A DNA stretch of 64,000 nt from CAHJXG01 sp964235485 (GTDB lineage: Bacteria > Pseudomonadota > Alphaproteobacteria > Acetobacterales > Acetobacteraceae): contig CAXSAZ010000006.1 in assembly GCA_964235485.1 (NCBI GenBank), forward strand, positions 62,001 through 126,000. The letters run 5' to 3'. Within the stretch, counting starts at the first letter, position 1, and every line of letters starts with the position of its first letter. This document shows positions 1-9,268 of the stretch, piece after piece. The notes under the pieces were generated by a model. That model had not been told where the DNA came from, searched no databases, and worked only from the letters and a program-made list of their open reading frames with translations. The position numbers and the translations under genes were made by a program.

Positions 1-932
1 TCATCACGGTGATCGGCATCACGCTGATGCGGATCGGCATCAACTGGATCGGCGGCGGGCGCCCGGCGGCCCCGGACTTCGGCGCGCCGGGCTACTTGGG
101 CGTGGCGGGCCTCGTGCTGCTCGTTATCCTGCTGCTGCTGCGCTTCGGTGCCGGTTTTCTGCGCAACACCGCCGTGCTGACCGGCATCGTGGCGGGCTAC
201 CTGCTCACCCTCCTGCTCGGCTGGGGCAACCTCGACGGGCTGGACGCGCAGCCCTGGCTCGCCATCGTCTGGCCCCTGCAGTTCGGCGTGCCGCGCTTCG
301 ATCTCGTGGCGTGCCTGTCGATGTGCCTGGTGATGGTGGTCGTGATGATCGAGAGCACGGGCATGTTCCTGGCCCTCGGCACCATGGTCGGCCGCCCGGT
401 GTCGGAGGGCGACCTGGCCCGCGGGCTGCGCGCGGACGGCGTGGGCACGCTGATCGGCGGCATCTTCAACACGTTCCCCTACACCTCCTTTTCGCAGAAC
501 GTGGGGCTGGTGGGCGTGACCGGGGTGACGAGTCCCATGGTCTGCGTGGCCGGCGGCGGCATCATGCTGCTGCTCGGTCTGGCGCCCAAGCTGGCGTTCA
601 TCGCGGCCTCCGTGCCGCAATGCGTGCTGGGGGGCGCGGGGGTAGTCATGTTCGGGATGGTGGCGGCGACCGGCATCCGCATCCTCGCCGCCGTGGATTA
701 CGAGGGGCGCCGGGGCAACGTGTTCGTGGTGGCGGTGTCCATCGGCCTCGGCATGATCCCGCTCGTGGCGCCCACGCTGTTCCACGCGGCGCCGGAGATG
801 CTCAAGACGGTGCTGGACAGCGGCATCCTGATCGCTTCCGTGACGGCGGTGGCGCTGAATGCGTTCTTCAACCCGGACCAGATCACCGCGGGGGCCCGGG
901 CCACCCCGCTGGTGGTGGCCGACCATGCCTGA
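1..932 (+). CDS. NCS2 xanthine/urate permease, C-terminal part
   Basis: The window opens inside this gene; about 310 C-terminal residues are visible. They belong to the nucleobase:cation symporter-2 family, inner-membrane permeases that import xanthine, urate or uracil with a proton. Hydrophobic segments alternate with short loops, and the conserved core stretch FNTFPYTSFSQNVGL is present, followed by the VLGGAGVVMFGMVAATG block typical of the family. The gene ends 12 bases before the urate oxidase start, so the two are probably cotranscribed and the substrate is most likely a purine (urate or xanthine). Specificity cannot be read from the fragment. No frameshift is seen in the visible part. 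Confidence 0.9.
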   Translation, partial: ITVIGITLMRIGINWIGGGRPAAPDFGAPGYLGVAGLVLLVILLLLRFGAGFLRNTAVLTGIVAGYLLTLLLGWGNLDGLDAQPWLAIVWPLQFGVPRFDLVACLSMCLVMVVVMIESTGMFLALGTMVGRPVSEGDLARGLRADGVGTLIGGIFNTFPYTSFSQNVGLVGVTGVTSPMVCVAGGGIMLLLGLAPKLAFIAASVPQCVLGGAGVVMFGMVAATGIRILAAVDYEGRRGNVFVVAVSIGLGMIPLVAPTLFHAAPEMLKTVLDSGILIASVTAVALNAFFNPDQITAGARATPLVVADHA

Positions 933-944
933 AAGGAAGCGCCC

Positions 945-1781
945 ATGCCGCTGATCCAGAACACCTACGGCAAGGGCCGCGTGCGGGTGATGCGCGTGCA
1001 CCGCGGCGGCGAGCGCCACGAGGCGCGCGAGCTTACGATACAAACCATGCTGGATGGCGGTTTCGCCGCCGCCTACACCGAAGGCGACAACCGCGCCGTG
1101 GTCGCGACCGACACGATCAAGAACATCGCCTACATCGTTGCGCGGGAAAACATGACCGCCAGCCCGGAGCAGTACGGCGAGGCGCTGGCCGCGCGCTTTC
1201 TCGGACGCTACCCCCAGGTCGAGCGGGTGCGCGTGTCCATAAGCGAAACCCGGTGGACGCGGGCAAGCCTCGGCGGGACGCCGCACCCCCACAGCTTCGT
1301 GCTGGATGCCAACGGGCAGCCCACGGCGGAGGTCGCCGCCACGCGGGACGGGGCGACAATCGCCTCCGGCATCGCGGGCTACACCTTCATGAAAACGACC
1401 GAGTCCGGCTGGACCGATTACGTGATGGACGAGTACACGACCCTGCCGCCCACGCAGGACCGCATCGCCGCGACGGCGATGGATGCACGCTGGACCTGGC
1501 GGCAACCGCCCGCGGACTACGGCGACGCGAACGCGCGGGTGCTGTCCACGATGCTGGAGGTGTTCGCCACGACCTATAGCCGCGGCATCCAGGACAGCCT
1601 CTACCGGATGGGCGAGGCGGCGCTCGCCGCGGTGCCGGAACTGGAAACGATCCGCATGGCGTGCCCGAACAAGCACTATTTGCCGGCGAGGCTGGAACCG
1701 TTCGGGCTGTCCGCGGACAACATGGTGTTCATCCCCACGGACGAGCCGCACGGCCAGATCGAGTGCACCGTCGGCCGCTGA
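945..1781 (+). CDS. urate oxidase (uricase)
   Basis: Cofactor-free urate oxidase, converting urate with O2 to 5-hydroxyisourate and hydrogen peroxide in the cytoplasm. The 278-residue length fits the family. The N-terminal NTYGKGRVRVMRVHR stretch, the TDTIKNIAYIVA segment (conserved catalytic Thr region) and the C-terminal PNKHYLPARLEPFGL block are typical uricase sequences. The gene follows the purine permease by 12 bases and faces the convergent gene for the next two steps (HIU hydrolase and OHCU decarboxylase), only 4 bases away. Together they convert urate to allantoin. I see no frameshift or missing core motif. Confidence 0.95.
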   Translation: MPLIQNTYGKGRVRVMRVHRGGERHEARELTIQTMLDGGFAAAYTEGDNRAVVATDTIKNIAYIVARENMTASPEQYGEALAARFLGRYPQVERVRVSISETRWTRASLGGTPHPHSFVLDANGQPTAEVAATRDGATIASGIAGYTFMKTTESGWTDYVMDEYTTLPPTQDRIAATAMDARWTWRQPPADYGDANARVLSTMLEVFATTYSRGIQDSLYRMGEAALAAVPELETIRMACPNKHYLPARLEPFGLSADNMVFIPTDEPHGQIECTVGR

Positions 1782-1785
1782 CCCA

Positions 1786-2652
1786 TCAGCTTCCGCGATA
1801 GGTCGAGTAGGCGCCGGGGCTGACGAGCAGCGGGATGTGGTAGTGCGCTTCCGGCTCGGAGATGCCGAACCGGACGGGGATGGCGTCAAGGAACGGCAGG
1901 CGCCCCGCCGCCTGCCCGGCGAAATACGCGCCCACCTGGAAGCGCAGCTCATACACCCCGATCCGCAGCGGCGCGCCGGACAGCAGCGGCGCCGGCGTCC
2001 GGCCGTCCGCGTTCGTGACGCTGCTGGCCAGGGACACGGCGTGCCTGCCCCCTACTTCCAGCAGTTCCATGGGAACGCCCTCGGCGGGCCGGCCGGCCGC
2101 CGTGTCCAGGACGTGCGTGGTGAGCGTCCCATGCACCGCCGGCTTGCCGGGACCGGCAACCAGGTCCAGGAGGCGCAGCCGGGTGATGAAGCCGATCTCC
2201 CGCAGCGCCGTGTCCCGCTCGGCGGCGGGATCGTCGTCCAGCCGGCGCTTGAACTCGGCCAGGATCGAGGCCCGGGTGTGGCGGCGCACGCACAGGATGA
2301 ACGGGAAGCCGAAGCGGTCGGAATAGGCGCGGTTCAGCGCGGCAAATGCATCGTCCTCCGGGCGTTGCAGGCCCAGCGCCGACTGCTCCGCCATGGAGGC
2401 CGCGCCGATGGCGCCCGCCGCCGCCGCGGCGCCCCCGAGTTCCGGATGGTCGCGCAGGAAGGACAGGACGCGCTCGGTCGGCGCGACGCGTGCAACCGCG
2501 AGCATCGCCTCGTGCAGCGCCGCCACCGTGGCGAAAGGGCGGGCGGCGGCGGCCTGCTCGGCGACCCAGGGCGCGTCCTCGAACACCGCGCCGAGGGCGG
2601 CGGTGAAGTCCGCGGCCGAAGCGGCGTTCAAGGCATCGAGCGTATGGCTCAT
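1786..2652 (-). CDS. fused OHCU decarboxylase / 5-hydroxyisourate hydrolase
   Basis: A 288-residue bifunctional enzyme for the two steps after uricase: hydrolysis of 5-hydroxyisourate and decarboxylation of OHCU to S-allantoin. Residues 1 to about 165 are the OHCU decarboxylase domain, with the signature DHPELGG near residue 68. Residues about 172 to 288 are the transthyretin-like HIU hydrolase domain, starting with LTTHVLDTAAGRPA and ending in the diagnostic YRGS tail. Decarboxylase-first fusion is also known in plant allantoin synthase and some bacteria. The ATG at 2652 overlaps the stop of the upstream oxygenase by ATGA, so the pair is translationally coupled. Confidence 0.95.
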   Translation of the reverse strand: MSHTLDALNAASAADFTAALGAVFEDAPWVAEQAAAARPFATVAALHEAMLAVARVAPTERVLSFLRDHPELGGAAAAAGAIGAASMAEQSALGLQRPEDDAFAALNRAYSDRFGFPFILCVRRHTRASILAEFKRRLDDDPAAERDTALREIGFITRLRLLDLVAGPGKPAVHGTLTTHVLDTAAGRPAEGVPMELLEVGGRHAVSLASSVTNADGRTPAPLLSGAPLRIGVYELRFQVGAYFAGQAAGRLPFLDAIPVRFGISEPEAHYHIPLLVSPGAYSTYRGS

Positions 2653-3605
2653 GCGGGCGCTTTCAGATGATCGTACGTCGCGGTCAGCCGCTGCGTCAGG
2701 TAGGCGCCCGCCGTGATCGGCGCGTAGCGGGGCTGGGCGCCGGGTGCGAGGCAAGTGGGCAGCGCCTCGACCAAGGCGTCCGGGTGGGCGTCGCCGAAGA
2801 ACGCGACGGAGAAGCGTTCCGCCGCCGGGCGCAGCACGCGGTGCGGGGTGGACACGTACACGCCGTTGGTCCAGCGCATCAGGCAGTCGCCGATGTTGCA
2901 CACGAACGCCCCCTCGATATACGGCGCGTCCAGCCAAACCCCGTCGCGCCGCCGCACTTGCAGGCCCGCCACGCCGTCCGTCGCCAGGACCGTCAGGTTG
3001 CCGTAGTCCGTGTGCTCGCCCGCGCCCAGCTCGCCCGCGCCGCCTTCTGGCCCCGCGGGGTAGTGCAGCAGCCGCAAGGTGGAGGCGGAGCGCGCCAGCT
3101 TGCCGCTGAAAAAATCCTCCTGCAACCCCAGGTCGAGCGAGAAGCCGCGGTGGATGCTATCCTGCAACTGCTCGCACGCCGCGTAGTAGGCCAGCAGCGT
3201 GCCCCGCAGGCCCGGCACGGGCGGCCACAGGTTCGGCCCGCGGAACGGGGCGCCGGCCAGCACCTCCGGATCGTCCGGCGGCAGGTCCAGGCCGACGTTG
3301 AACGCTTCTTTCTGGTCCGCCGCCGCAGCCTCGTCCAGCCGCTCGGTGCCGAAGCCAACATAGCCGCGGTTGTGCGGCGACAGCTTGACCGAAACCCGCT
3401 CCTTTTCCGGCGCCGAGAGCGCGAACAAGCGGCGGGCGGCGTCGAACACGTCCCGCCGCAGGGCCTCCGGGATGCCGTGGCCGGTGACGTAGAAGAACCC
3501 GACCTCGCGGCACGCCCGGCCTAGCGCCGTCGCCGCGGCGGCCCGGCGCGGCCCCGGCCCGCTCGCGCGCAGGCCGGACACGTCGATGACCGGAATGCTG
3601 TCCAC
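2649..3605 (-). CDS. 2-oxoglutarate/Fe(II) oxygenase, isopenicillin N synthase-like
   Basis: A 318-residue member of the isopenicillin-N-synthase-like 2-oxoglutarate/Fe(II) dioxygenase family. The iron ligands are visible as HTDYGNLT (His and Asp) and TPHRV (second His), and the co-substrate-binding Arg-x-Ser appears as RFSVAFF. The start is set at GTG 3605 because a perfect AGGAGG sits 6 bases upstream; longer in-frame starts would place the ribosome site inside the gene. It lies between the urate-to-allantoin enzymes and the nucleoside ABC importer, and is coupled to the OHCU/HIU gene, so a purine or purine-derived substrate is likely. The substrate itself is unknown; fungal xanthine dioxygenase belongs to a different (TauD) branch. 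Confidence 0.85.
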   Translation of the reverse strand: MDSIPVIDVSGLRASGPGPRRAAAATALGRACREVGFFYVTGHGIPEALRRDVFDAARRLFALSAPEKERVSVKLSPHNRGYVGFGTERLDEAAAADQKEAFNVGLDLPPDDPEVLAGAPFRGPNLWPPVPGLRGTLLAYYAACEQLQDSIHRGFSLDLGLQEDFFSGKLARSASTLRLLHYPAGPEGGAGELGAGEHTDYGNLTVLATDGVAGLQVRRRDGVWLDAPYIEGAFVCNIGDCLMRWTNGVYVSTPHRVLRPAAERFSVAFFGDAHPDALVEALPTCLAPGAQPRYAPITAGAYLTQRLTATYDHLKAPA

Positions 3606-3615
3606 CGCAACCCTC

Positions 3616-4551
3616 CTAACGCTCGTCACGGAAATAAGGCACGCCCAGCGCCGCGGGCGCCAGCAGCCGCCGCGTGCGGCGGGCGAGCAGGGCGGGAACG
3701 ATCATGCAGGCGACCGTGCCGAGATACGGCAGCATGGATAAGAAGGCCGGCGGCACCGGCCAGTTGCGCGCCTGGCCCACGAAGCCCAGCGCGGTGATCA
3801 GCCCGAACAGGAACGCCCCCAGCGCCGCGTTCAACGGGCGGAACCCGGCGAAGATCACCAGCGCCACCGCGATCCAGCCGCGCCCGCCGGTGATGCCGTC
3901 CGACCACGACGGCACGAAGGCCAGCGTCAAATAGCCCCCCGCCGCCCCGGCCAGCCCGGCGCCCGCGACCACGTAGGCGAAACGCAGCAGCCCGACCTTC
4001 ACGCCCGCCGCGTCCGCCGCCGCCGGGTTCTCGCCGACCGCGCGCAGGTTCATGCCGTGCCGGGTGCGGAACAGCAGCCAATGCAGGAACAGCGGCAGCA
4101 CGATCCAGATGACGTAGATCAGCGGGTTCTGCGAGAACACCGCCCGGCCCAGCACGGGCAGGTCCGACAGGACCGGGATCGCCACCCCCTCGAACACCGC
4201 CCGCGCCGGCTGGCCGGAATACGGGCGGCCCACCGCCGACGCCAGGCCCGACCCGGCGATGGTCAGCGCCAGCCCGCACAAGGTCTGGTTCGCCCGCAGC
4301 CCCACCACCGCGCCCGCGAACACGGCGCCGAACGCGGCCCCAACCAAAACGGCCGCGAGCAGCCCCGCCGCCGGGCTGGCCCCCTGCGCCACGGCGATGA
4401 TCGCGGTGACGCCGCCCAGGGCGAACAAGCCCTCCAGCCCCAGGTTGAACACGCCCACCCGCTCCGCCAGCACTTCCCCGAGGGCGCCCAACGCCAGCAC
4501 CCCACCCGCCAGCAGCGCGGTGGACAGCACGCCGGTCAGCAGGTCGATCAT
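3616..4551 (-). CDS. BMP-type ABC importer permease (second permease)
   Basis: An inner-membrane permease of 311 residues in the branched-chain amino acid/ribose permease superfamily, closest in pattern to NupQ/YufQ-type subunits of nucleoside importers. Hydrophobic helices run through most of the length, with the conserved EVLAERVGVFNLGLEGLFALG stretch shortly after the start; the segment GVFNLGLEG is typical for this subfamily. The ATG at 4551 overlaps the stop of the partner permease (ATGA). It forms an operon with the partner permease, ATPase and binding protein to its 5' side and with purine degradation genes downstream, so nucleoside or purine uptake is the likely role. Confidence 0.9.
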   Translation of the reverse strand: MIDLLTGVLSTALLAGGVLALGALGEVLAERVGVFNLGLEGLFALGGVTAIIAVAQGASPAAGLLAAVLVGAAFGAVFAGAVVGLRANQTLCGLALTIAGSGLASAVGRPYSGQPARAVFEGVAIPVLSDLPVLGRAVFSQNPLIYVIWIVLPLFLHWLLFRTRHGMNLRAVGENPAAADAAGVKVGLLRFAYVVAGAGLAGAAGGYLTLAFVPSWSDGITGGRGWIAVALVIFAGFRPLNAALGAFLFGLITALGFVGQARNWPVPPAFLSMLPYLGTVACMIVPALLARRTRRLLAPAALGVPYFRDER

Positions 4552-5597
4552 GCCGCGCGCGCCGGGCGGCGGGCCAGCCGGTAGTAGGCAATGCGCTCGC
4601 CCACGGCGGTGAAAAACAGCACGAGGCCGGTCAAGGCCATCACCTCGTAGTTGGACACGCCGTAGGCTTGCAGCACCGTGCCCGCGTTCAGGATCACCGC
4701 CATCAGCAGCGCCGCCGGCAGCACCGCCCACGGCACGCCCCCGGCCAGCACCGCGACCATGATGCCGAGATAGCCGTAGTTGTTGGAGATGCCGCCCTGC
4801 AAGCGGTGCACGGTGCCGACCACCTCCAGCATCCCCGCCACCCCGGCCAGCCCGCCCGACAGCAGCATCACCTGCACGAGCCGCCGCCGCACCGGGATGC
4901 CAGCGTAATGCGCGGCAAACCGGTTGGCCCCGGCCAGCCGGACCTCAAAGCCCCAACGGGTAAAGGCGGACAGCCCCGCCATGACCACCACGAGAGCGAC
5001 GGACACGCCCAGGCCCCAATGCAGGTCGTCCAGCAGTGGCGGCATCTCGTACGGGATGCGCGCGCTGGCGGAGGTCACGGCCTGGGCCGGGTCCCGCAGC
5101 GGCCCGGTGCACAGGTAGTTCACCAGCAGCACCGCGACGAAGTTGAGCAGCAGCGTGGTGATGATCTCGTCGATGAGGAGGAACGCGCGGGCCAGCGCGG
5201 GCACCAGCACCCAGGCCGCGCCGCCCACGAAGCCCGCCAGCGCCAGGAGCGGCAGCATGAGGGGCGCCGGGCCGTGGACGCTGAGGCCAACCAGCGTGGC
5301 GGCGATGGCCCCTGCATAGAACTGGCCCTCGCCTCCGATGTTCCACAGCCCGATGCGCAGCGCGACCGCCGCCGCGAGGCCGGTCAGGATCAGCGGCGAG
5401 AACAGCAGCCCCAGATCCTGCAGCCCGAACAGGCTGCCGAGCGAGCTTTGCACCACGCTCGCGGCGAGGGTGGGCACGTCGTATCCCGCGACTGCGAACA
5501 CCGCCCCACCCACCCCCAAGGCCGCCGCGACCGACAGCACGCGCGCCGCCACGACCGCCCACGGCCCGATGGCGGACACGCGCTGCAGCCGGATCAC
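4548..5597 (-). CDS. BMP-type ABC importer permease (first permease)
   Basis: A 349-residue integral membrane permease of the NupP/YufP kind, partner of the next permease in a heterodimeric nucleoside ABC importer. The motif LRIGLWNIGGEGQFYAGA is characteristic of this subunit, and LLIDEIITTLLLNF is the conserved loop expected to contact the ATPase. The start is a GTG at 5597 whose GTGA overlaps the stop of the ATPase gene, and the stop overlaps the following permease start. This overlap chain argues for coordinated, stoichiometric translation of the transporter subunits. Confidence 0.9.
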   Translation of the reverse strand: MIRLQRVSAIGPWAVVAARVLSVAAALGVGGAVFAVAGYDVPTLAASVVQSSLGSLFGLQDLGLLFSPLILTGLAAAVALRIGLWNIGGEGQFYAGAIAATLVGLSVHGPAPLMLPLLALAGFVGGAAWVLVPALARAFLLIDEIITTLLLNFVAVLLVNYLCTGPLRDPAQAVTSASARIPYEMPPLLDDLHWGLGVSVALVVVMAGLSAFTRWGFEVRLAGANRFAAHYAGIPVRRRLVQVMLLSGGLAGVAGMLEVVGTVHRLQGGISNNYGYLGIMVAVLAGGVPWAVLPAALLMAVILNAGTVLQAYGVSNYEVMALTGLVLFFTAVGERIAYYRLARRPARAA

Positions 5598-7114
5598 GCC
5601 GCCTCCGCCCGGCCGCCCATCAGCAGGCCGATGCGCTCCGGCTCCGCCTCCCCGGCGGGAAACACGCCCATGATGCGTCCGCCGAACAGCACCGCCACCC
5701 GGTCGGCGATGCCGAGCAGTTCGTCCAACTCCTCCGACACCAGCAGCACGCCCACGCCGCGGTCCCGCATCTCCGCGATGCAGCGCAGCATCGTGTCGAT
5801 GGCGCCGATGTCCAGGCCGCGCGTCGGGTAGGCCGCAACCAGCGCCTGGGCGGACACGCGCATCTCGCGCCGGGCCACCAGCCGCTGCTGGTTGCCGCCG
5901 GACAGGTTGCGGACCGGGGCGCGCATGTTGGGCACCAGCACCTGCGCGTCCGCCGCGATGCGCCGGGCCAGCGCCAGCGCCGCGCCCGGGCGGAACAGGC
6001 CGCCGCGCGCCACCGGGGGACGGCGGTACTCGCGCAGCACGGCGTTGTCCGAAACCGCCATGGAGGGTGCCAGGCCGCTGCGCAGCCGGTCCTCCGGGAT
6101 GTGCCCGACGCCGGCGGCCAGGAACGCGGCTGGGTCGGCGCCGAACATGACCCGGCCGCCGATGCGGACCTGGCCCTCCGTCACCGGGCGCAGGCCGGTC
6201 AGCACCTCCGTCAGCTCCCGCTGGCCATTGCCCGCGACGCCCGCGACGCCCACGATCTCGCCGGCGTGCACCGCGAGGTCCACGTCGGCCAGCGCCCGCA
6301 CGCCCCGCTCGTCGTTCGCCGACGCGCCGGCGAGTTGCAGCACGATGGGGCCAAGTTGGCGCGGCCCGGCACTCCCGCGCCGCCGCGCGCCGACTTCCCG
6401 CCCCACCGTCAGCGCCGCGAGCTGCGCCTGGCTGCATTCGGCTGCCGGCAAGGTCGCCACCTTGCGCCCGGCGCGCAGCACGGTGACGCGATCCGCGACT
6501 TCCAAAACCTCGTCCAGCTTGTGGCTGATGAAGATGACGGCATAGCCCCCTGCCACGAAGCCGCGCAGCGCCCGCACCAGCGCCGCCGCCTCCCCCGGCG
6601 TCAGCACCGCGGTCGGCTCGTCCAGGATCAGCACGCGGGCGCCGCGGGCCAGGACGCGCAGGATCTCCACCCGCTGCTGCTCGCCGGCCGACAGGTCTTC
6701 CACCCGCACGTCCGGCCGGACGGGGAGGCCGAACCGCTCCGACACGGCGCGCGTGCGCCCTTCCAACAGCGCAGCCGACGTGCGGAACGGCGTGTCCGGC
6801 CAGCCGAGATGGATGTTCTCGGCGACCGTGAAGGCGCGGATCAGCTTGAAGTGCTGGTGCACCATGCCGATCCCCGCTGCGATGGCGTCCTTGGGGGAGG
6901 CGAAGCGCACGGGCGTGCCGTGCATGGCGATGCGCCCGGCGTCCGGCTGGTAGATGCCGGTCAGCACGTTCATCAGCGTGGACTTCCCCGCGCCGTTCTC
7001 CCCGAGCAGCGCATGGATCTCGCCCGCGCGCAGGTCCAGGTCGATGGCGTCGTTGGCGAGGAGGCCGGGAAACGCCTTGGTGATCCCCTGCAGCTCGACG
7101 GCGGCGCCGGGCAT
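5594..7114 (-). CDS. BMP-type ABC importer ATPase (double nucleotide-binding domain)
   Basis: A 506-residue ATPase with two tandem nucleotide-binding domains, as in NupO/YufO and RbsA. Domain one has Walker A GENGAGKS near residue 40, signature LSAGEQQR near 147 and Walker B LILDEPTAV near 166. Domain two has a degenerate P-loop region (GVAGVAGNGQRE) and a signature LSGGNQQR, followed by an altered Walker B (ALVAAYPTRGLD), the usual asymmetry of this class. It would power the two downstream permeases. Start chosen at ATG 7114, eight bases after the binding-protein stop. Confidence 0.93.
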   Translation of the reverse strand: MPGAAVELQGITKAFPGLLANDAIDLDLRAGEIHALLGENGAGKSTLMNVLTGIYQPDAGRIAMHGTPVRFASPKDAIAAGIGMVHQHFKLIRAFTVAENIHLGWPDTPFRTSAALLEGRTRAVSERFGLPVRPDVRVEDLSAGEQQRVEILRVLARGARVLILDEPTAVLTPGEAAALVRALRGFVAGGYAVIFISHKLDEVLEVADRVTVLRAGRKVATLPAAECSQAQLAALTVGREVGARRRGSAGPRQLGPIVLQLAGASANDERGVRALADVDLAVHAGEIVGVAGVAGNGQRELTEVLTGLRPVTEGQVRIGGRVMFGADPAAFLAAGVGHIPEDRLRSGLAPSMAVSDNAVLREYRRPPVARGGLFRPGAALALARRIAADAQVLVPNMRAPVRNLSGGNQQRLVARREMRVSAQALVAAYPTRGLDIGAIDTMLRCIAEMRDRGVGVLLVSEELDELLGIADRVAVLFGGRIMGVFPAGEAEPERIGLLMGGRAEAA

Positions 7115-7122
7115 GGAGGCCG

Positions 7123-8232
7123 TCAGGCGCCGCGCAGGCCGGACACGCCCTCGATGGGCCAGTTCCAGCCGTATAGCTCCCCATCCGTCATGGCCTGGCC
7201 GGCGGGGATGCGGACGCGGCCGGTGGCGTCCTTGATCTCGCCGACGAACGGGTTGTAGCCGGCCATCATCTTGGTCCGCATCGCGTCCGCCTGTGTTCGC
7301 ACCGGGCCGGGCACGCTCTCGCCCCAGGCGTCGCGGTCCACGCCCTCCCCCATGCCCAGCAGCACCGGCTGGCCCGGCGTCCAGGCGCCCTCGATGCGCG
7401 CCTTGGCCTGGGCGACGTAGAACTTGGTCCAGTCGAGGACGATGGAGCTGACGTAAGACTTCGGGCCGTAGCGGCGCACGTCGGTGTTCCACATCACCGC
7501 CGGCACGCCGCGCTTCTCGGCGACCTGGAGGTAGGCGGCCTCGTCCATCACGCCGAACAGCACGTCGCAGCCGTTGTCGATCAGCGCCGTGCCGGCCTGC
7601 GCCGCCGCCTGCGGGTCGAACCAGGAGTTGATGACGATGACCTGCATGGTGGCCGCCGGGTTGACCGAGCGCGCGCCCATGAGAAAGGCATTCACCCCGC
7701 AATACACAGTCGGCACCGGCATGGAGCCGACATAGCCGAGCTTGCCCGTCTTGCTCATCAGCCCGGCGGCCACGCCCGTGACGTAGGACGGCAGCCAATG
7801 CTTCACGTAGTACCAACTGCGGTTGGCCGCGACCGAATGGCCGTTGCATTCCAGCCAAGCGATGTTGGGCGTGCGGTCGGACACGCCATGCAGCAGGTCG
7901 CCGTACTCGGAGGTCACGAACACGATGTTGGCGCCCTGCGCCACGAACTGCCGGAAGGTGCGGGTGGCGTCGGCGGAGTAGGGGATGCTCTCGACTTCCA
8001 GGAACTTGGCTTGCGGGTAGGCCTGCTTGACCGCGAGCAGGCCCTGATGGTGCGAGGAGGTCCAGCCCTCGTCCGAGATCGGCCCGACATGGCCGAAGGC
8101 GATCACCGCCTGCTCGGGCTTCACGGCGGCGAAGCCCGCCGCCCGCGCCGGGCGGACCAGCGGCCCGGCCGCGAGGAGGCCGCCAGCCTGCAGCACAAGG
8201 CGCCGGGGCCATCGCTTGTTCACACGATCCAT
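7123..8232 (-). CDS. BMP family ABC importer binding protein
   Basis: A 369-residue periplasmic solute-binding protein of the BMP/PnrA-like family, which binds purine nucleosides in characterised members. The N-terminus has basic residues and a hydrophobic stretch ending in PARA, consistent with an export signal; an Arg-Arg before the hydrophobic part could indicate Tat export but is not decisive. The family start AVIAFGHVGPISDEGWT follows at about residue 38. ATG 8232 is preferred over upstream alternatives because AGGAG lies about 10 bases upstream. It is the first gene of the importer operon that also carries the purine-catabolic genes. Confidence 0.9.
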   Translation of the reverse strand: MDRVNKRWPRRLVLQAGGLLAAGPLVRPARAAGFAAVKPEQAVIAFGHVGPISDEGWTSSHHQGLLAVKQAYPQAKFLEVESIPYSADATRTFRQFVAQGANIVFVTSEYGDLLHGVSDRTPNIAWLECNGHSVAANRSWYYVKHWLPSYVTGVAAGLMSKTGKLGYVGSMPVPTVYCGVNAFLMGARSVNPAATMQVIVINSWFDPQAAAQAGTALIDNGCDVLFGVMDEAAYLQVAEKRGVPAVMWNTDVRRYGPKSYVSSIVLDWTKFYVAQAKARIEGAWTPGQPVLLGMGEGVDRDAWGESVPGPVRTQADAMRTKMMAGYNPFVGEIKDATGRVRIPAGQAMTDGELYGWNWPIEGVSGLRGA

Positions 8233-8400
8233 GCTCGATGCTCTCCTGATTGCGGCACCATGCCCGCACCCGACACGATTGAGAAGCATCCCGCGTGCCA
8301 ACCGGGAGCCTCGGTCCGCAAGGTCGCATCATCAGCGATCCCGGTCCCGCCGCATGGTAAGCTGTCAAGCCATCCTGGCTTCGTGCCCGATTGGAGACGC

Positions 8401-9063
8401 ATGATGTTTGAACTCTTAGGCACTCACCCCCTGCTGCCCGACCTTCCACGCTTGCTCACGTTCGCCCTTGCGGCCTTCGCGCTCAACATCACGCCGGGCG
8501 CCGACATGACGTTCGTGGCCGCCACCTCGGCGCGCGGCGGCGCCAGAAGTGGGATCGCGGCCGCGCTCGGCGTGGGCGCCGGCTCGCTGGTTCACCTTGC
8601 CGCGGCGGTGGTGGGCCTTTCGGCGCTGATCGCCTCTTCACAGGCGGCGTTCACGATCCTGAAGTGGGTCGGCGCGGCCTACCTGATCTACACCGCCCTG
8701 AACTTGCTGCGCAGCGGCCCGCCCCAGGCCGGGGCGGCCGCCCCGGCGCGCTCCGACGTCGAGCTTTTCCGCGCGGGCGCGCTGGTCAACATCCTGAACC
8801 CGAAGGTAGGGCTGTTCTTCCTCGCGTTCCTGCCCCAGTTCGTCGATCCGTTTCCCGGGGTGGCCGCTGTGCAGACCCTCCTTTTGGGCCTGTGGTTCAA
8901 CGTGTGCGGAACGATGGTGCTCGCCGTCGTGGCGCTCATGGCGGCTCGCGCCGCAGCCGGCCTGCGCGGCGTGAAAGGGGTCGGACAGGCGGCGCGGTGG
9001 TTCGCAGCAACGATCATGGGCGCGCTCGCCGTCAAGCTCGTCATCTCCGACAGCCGCGGATGA
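8401..9063 (+). CDS. LysE family amino-acid/metabolite exporter
   Basis: A 220-residue inner-membrane exporter of the LysE/RhtB family. The hallmark N-terminal segment FALNITPGADM (family pattern x-TPGP-x) and the mid-protein ALVNILNPKVGLFFLAFLPQ (shown here in part) are clearly visible, as are about six hydrophobic helices. Two ATG codons stand side by side at 8401 and 8404; GGAG at 8393-8396 is 4 and 7 bases away respectively, so 8404 is also possible. It is divergent from the nucleoside importer and shares a 168-base promoter gap with it. Its substrate cannot be inferred; a role in purine metabolism is unproven. Confidence 0.9.
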   Translation: MMFELLGTHPLLPDLPRLLTFALAAFALNITPGADMTFVAATSARGGARSGIAAALGVGAGSLVHLAAAVVGLSALIASSQAAFTILKWVGAAYLIYTALNLLRSGPPQAGAAAPARSDVELFRAGALVNILNPKVGLFFLAFLPQFVDPFPGVAAVQTLLLGLWFNVCGTMVLAVVALMAARAAAGLRGVKGVGQAARWFAATIMGALAVKLVISDSRG

Positions 9064-9109
9064 GTGCAAGACGCTATGCCGGGTTCGCAGGACTGGCCCG
9101 GCGCTAGTT

Positions 9110-9162
9110 CTCGCCATCCCGTGCGCCCAGCGCCGCCCAAACCCGGTCCGCCGTGAAGGGCG
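9110..9162 (-). pseudogene. vestige of a xanthine-dehydrogenase Mo-subunit C-terminus
   Basis: This short stretch is a direct repeat of the true 3' end of the Mo-subunit gene at 9899-9951, with about 5 mismatches in 53 bases and weaker similarity extending 20 bases on the stop-codon side. On the minus strand it still reads FTADRVWAALGARDGEN and then a stop, against FTADRVWAVLAVRDGEG and a stop in the intact gene. Nothing of the rest of the gene remains. It lies on the far side of the GNAT gene from the intact copy. Confidence 0.75.
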
Positions 9163-9268
9163 CGTCATCATCGCAAAACCCCGCCGTCGCGGTTCGCGTC
9201 GGGCAGCACATCCATAGTGGCCCACAGCGATCCGCGGCCGGGCCACGCACCATTCGGCCTGAATCGGC

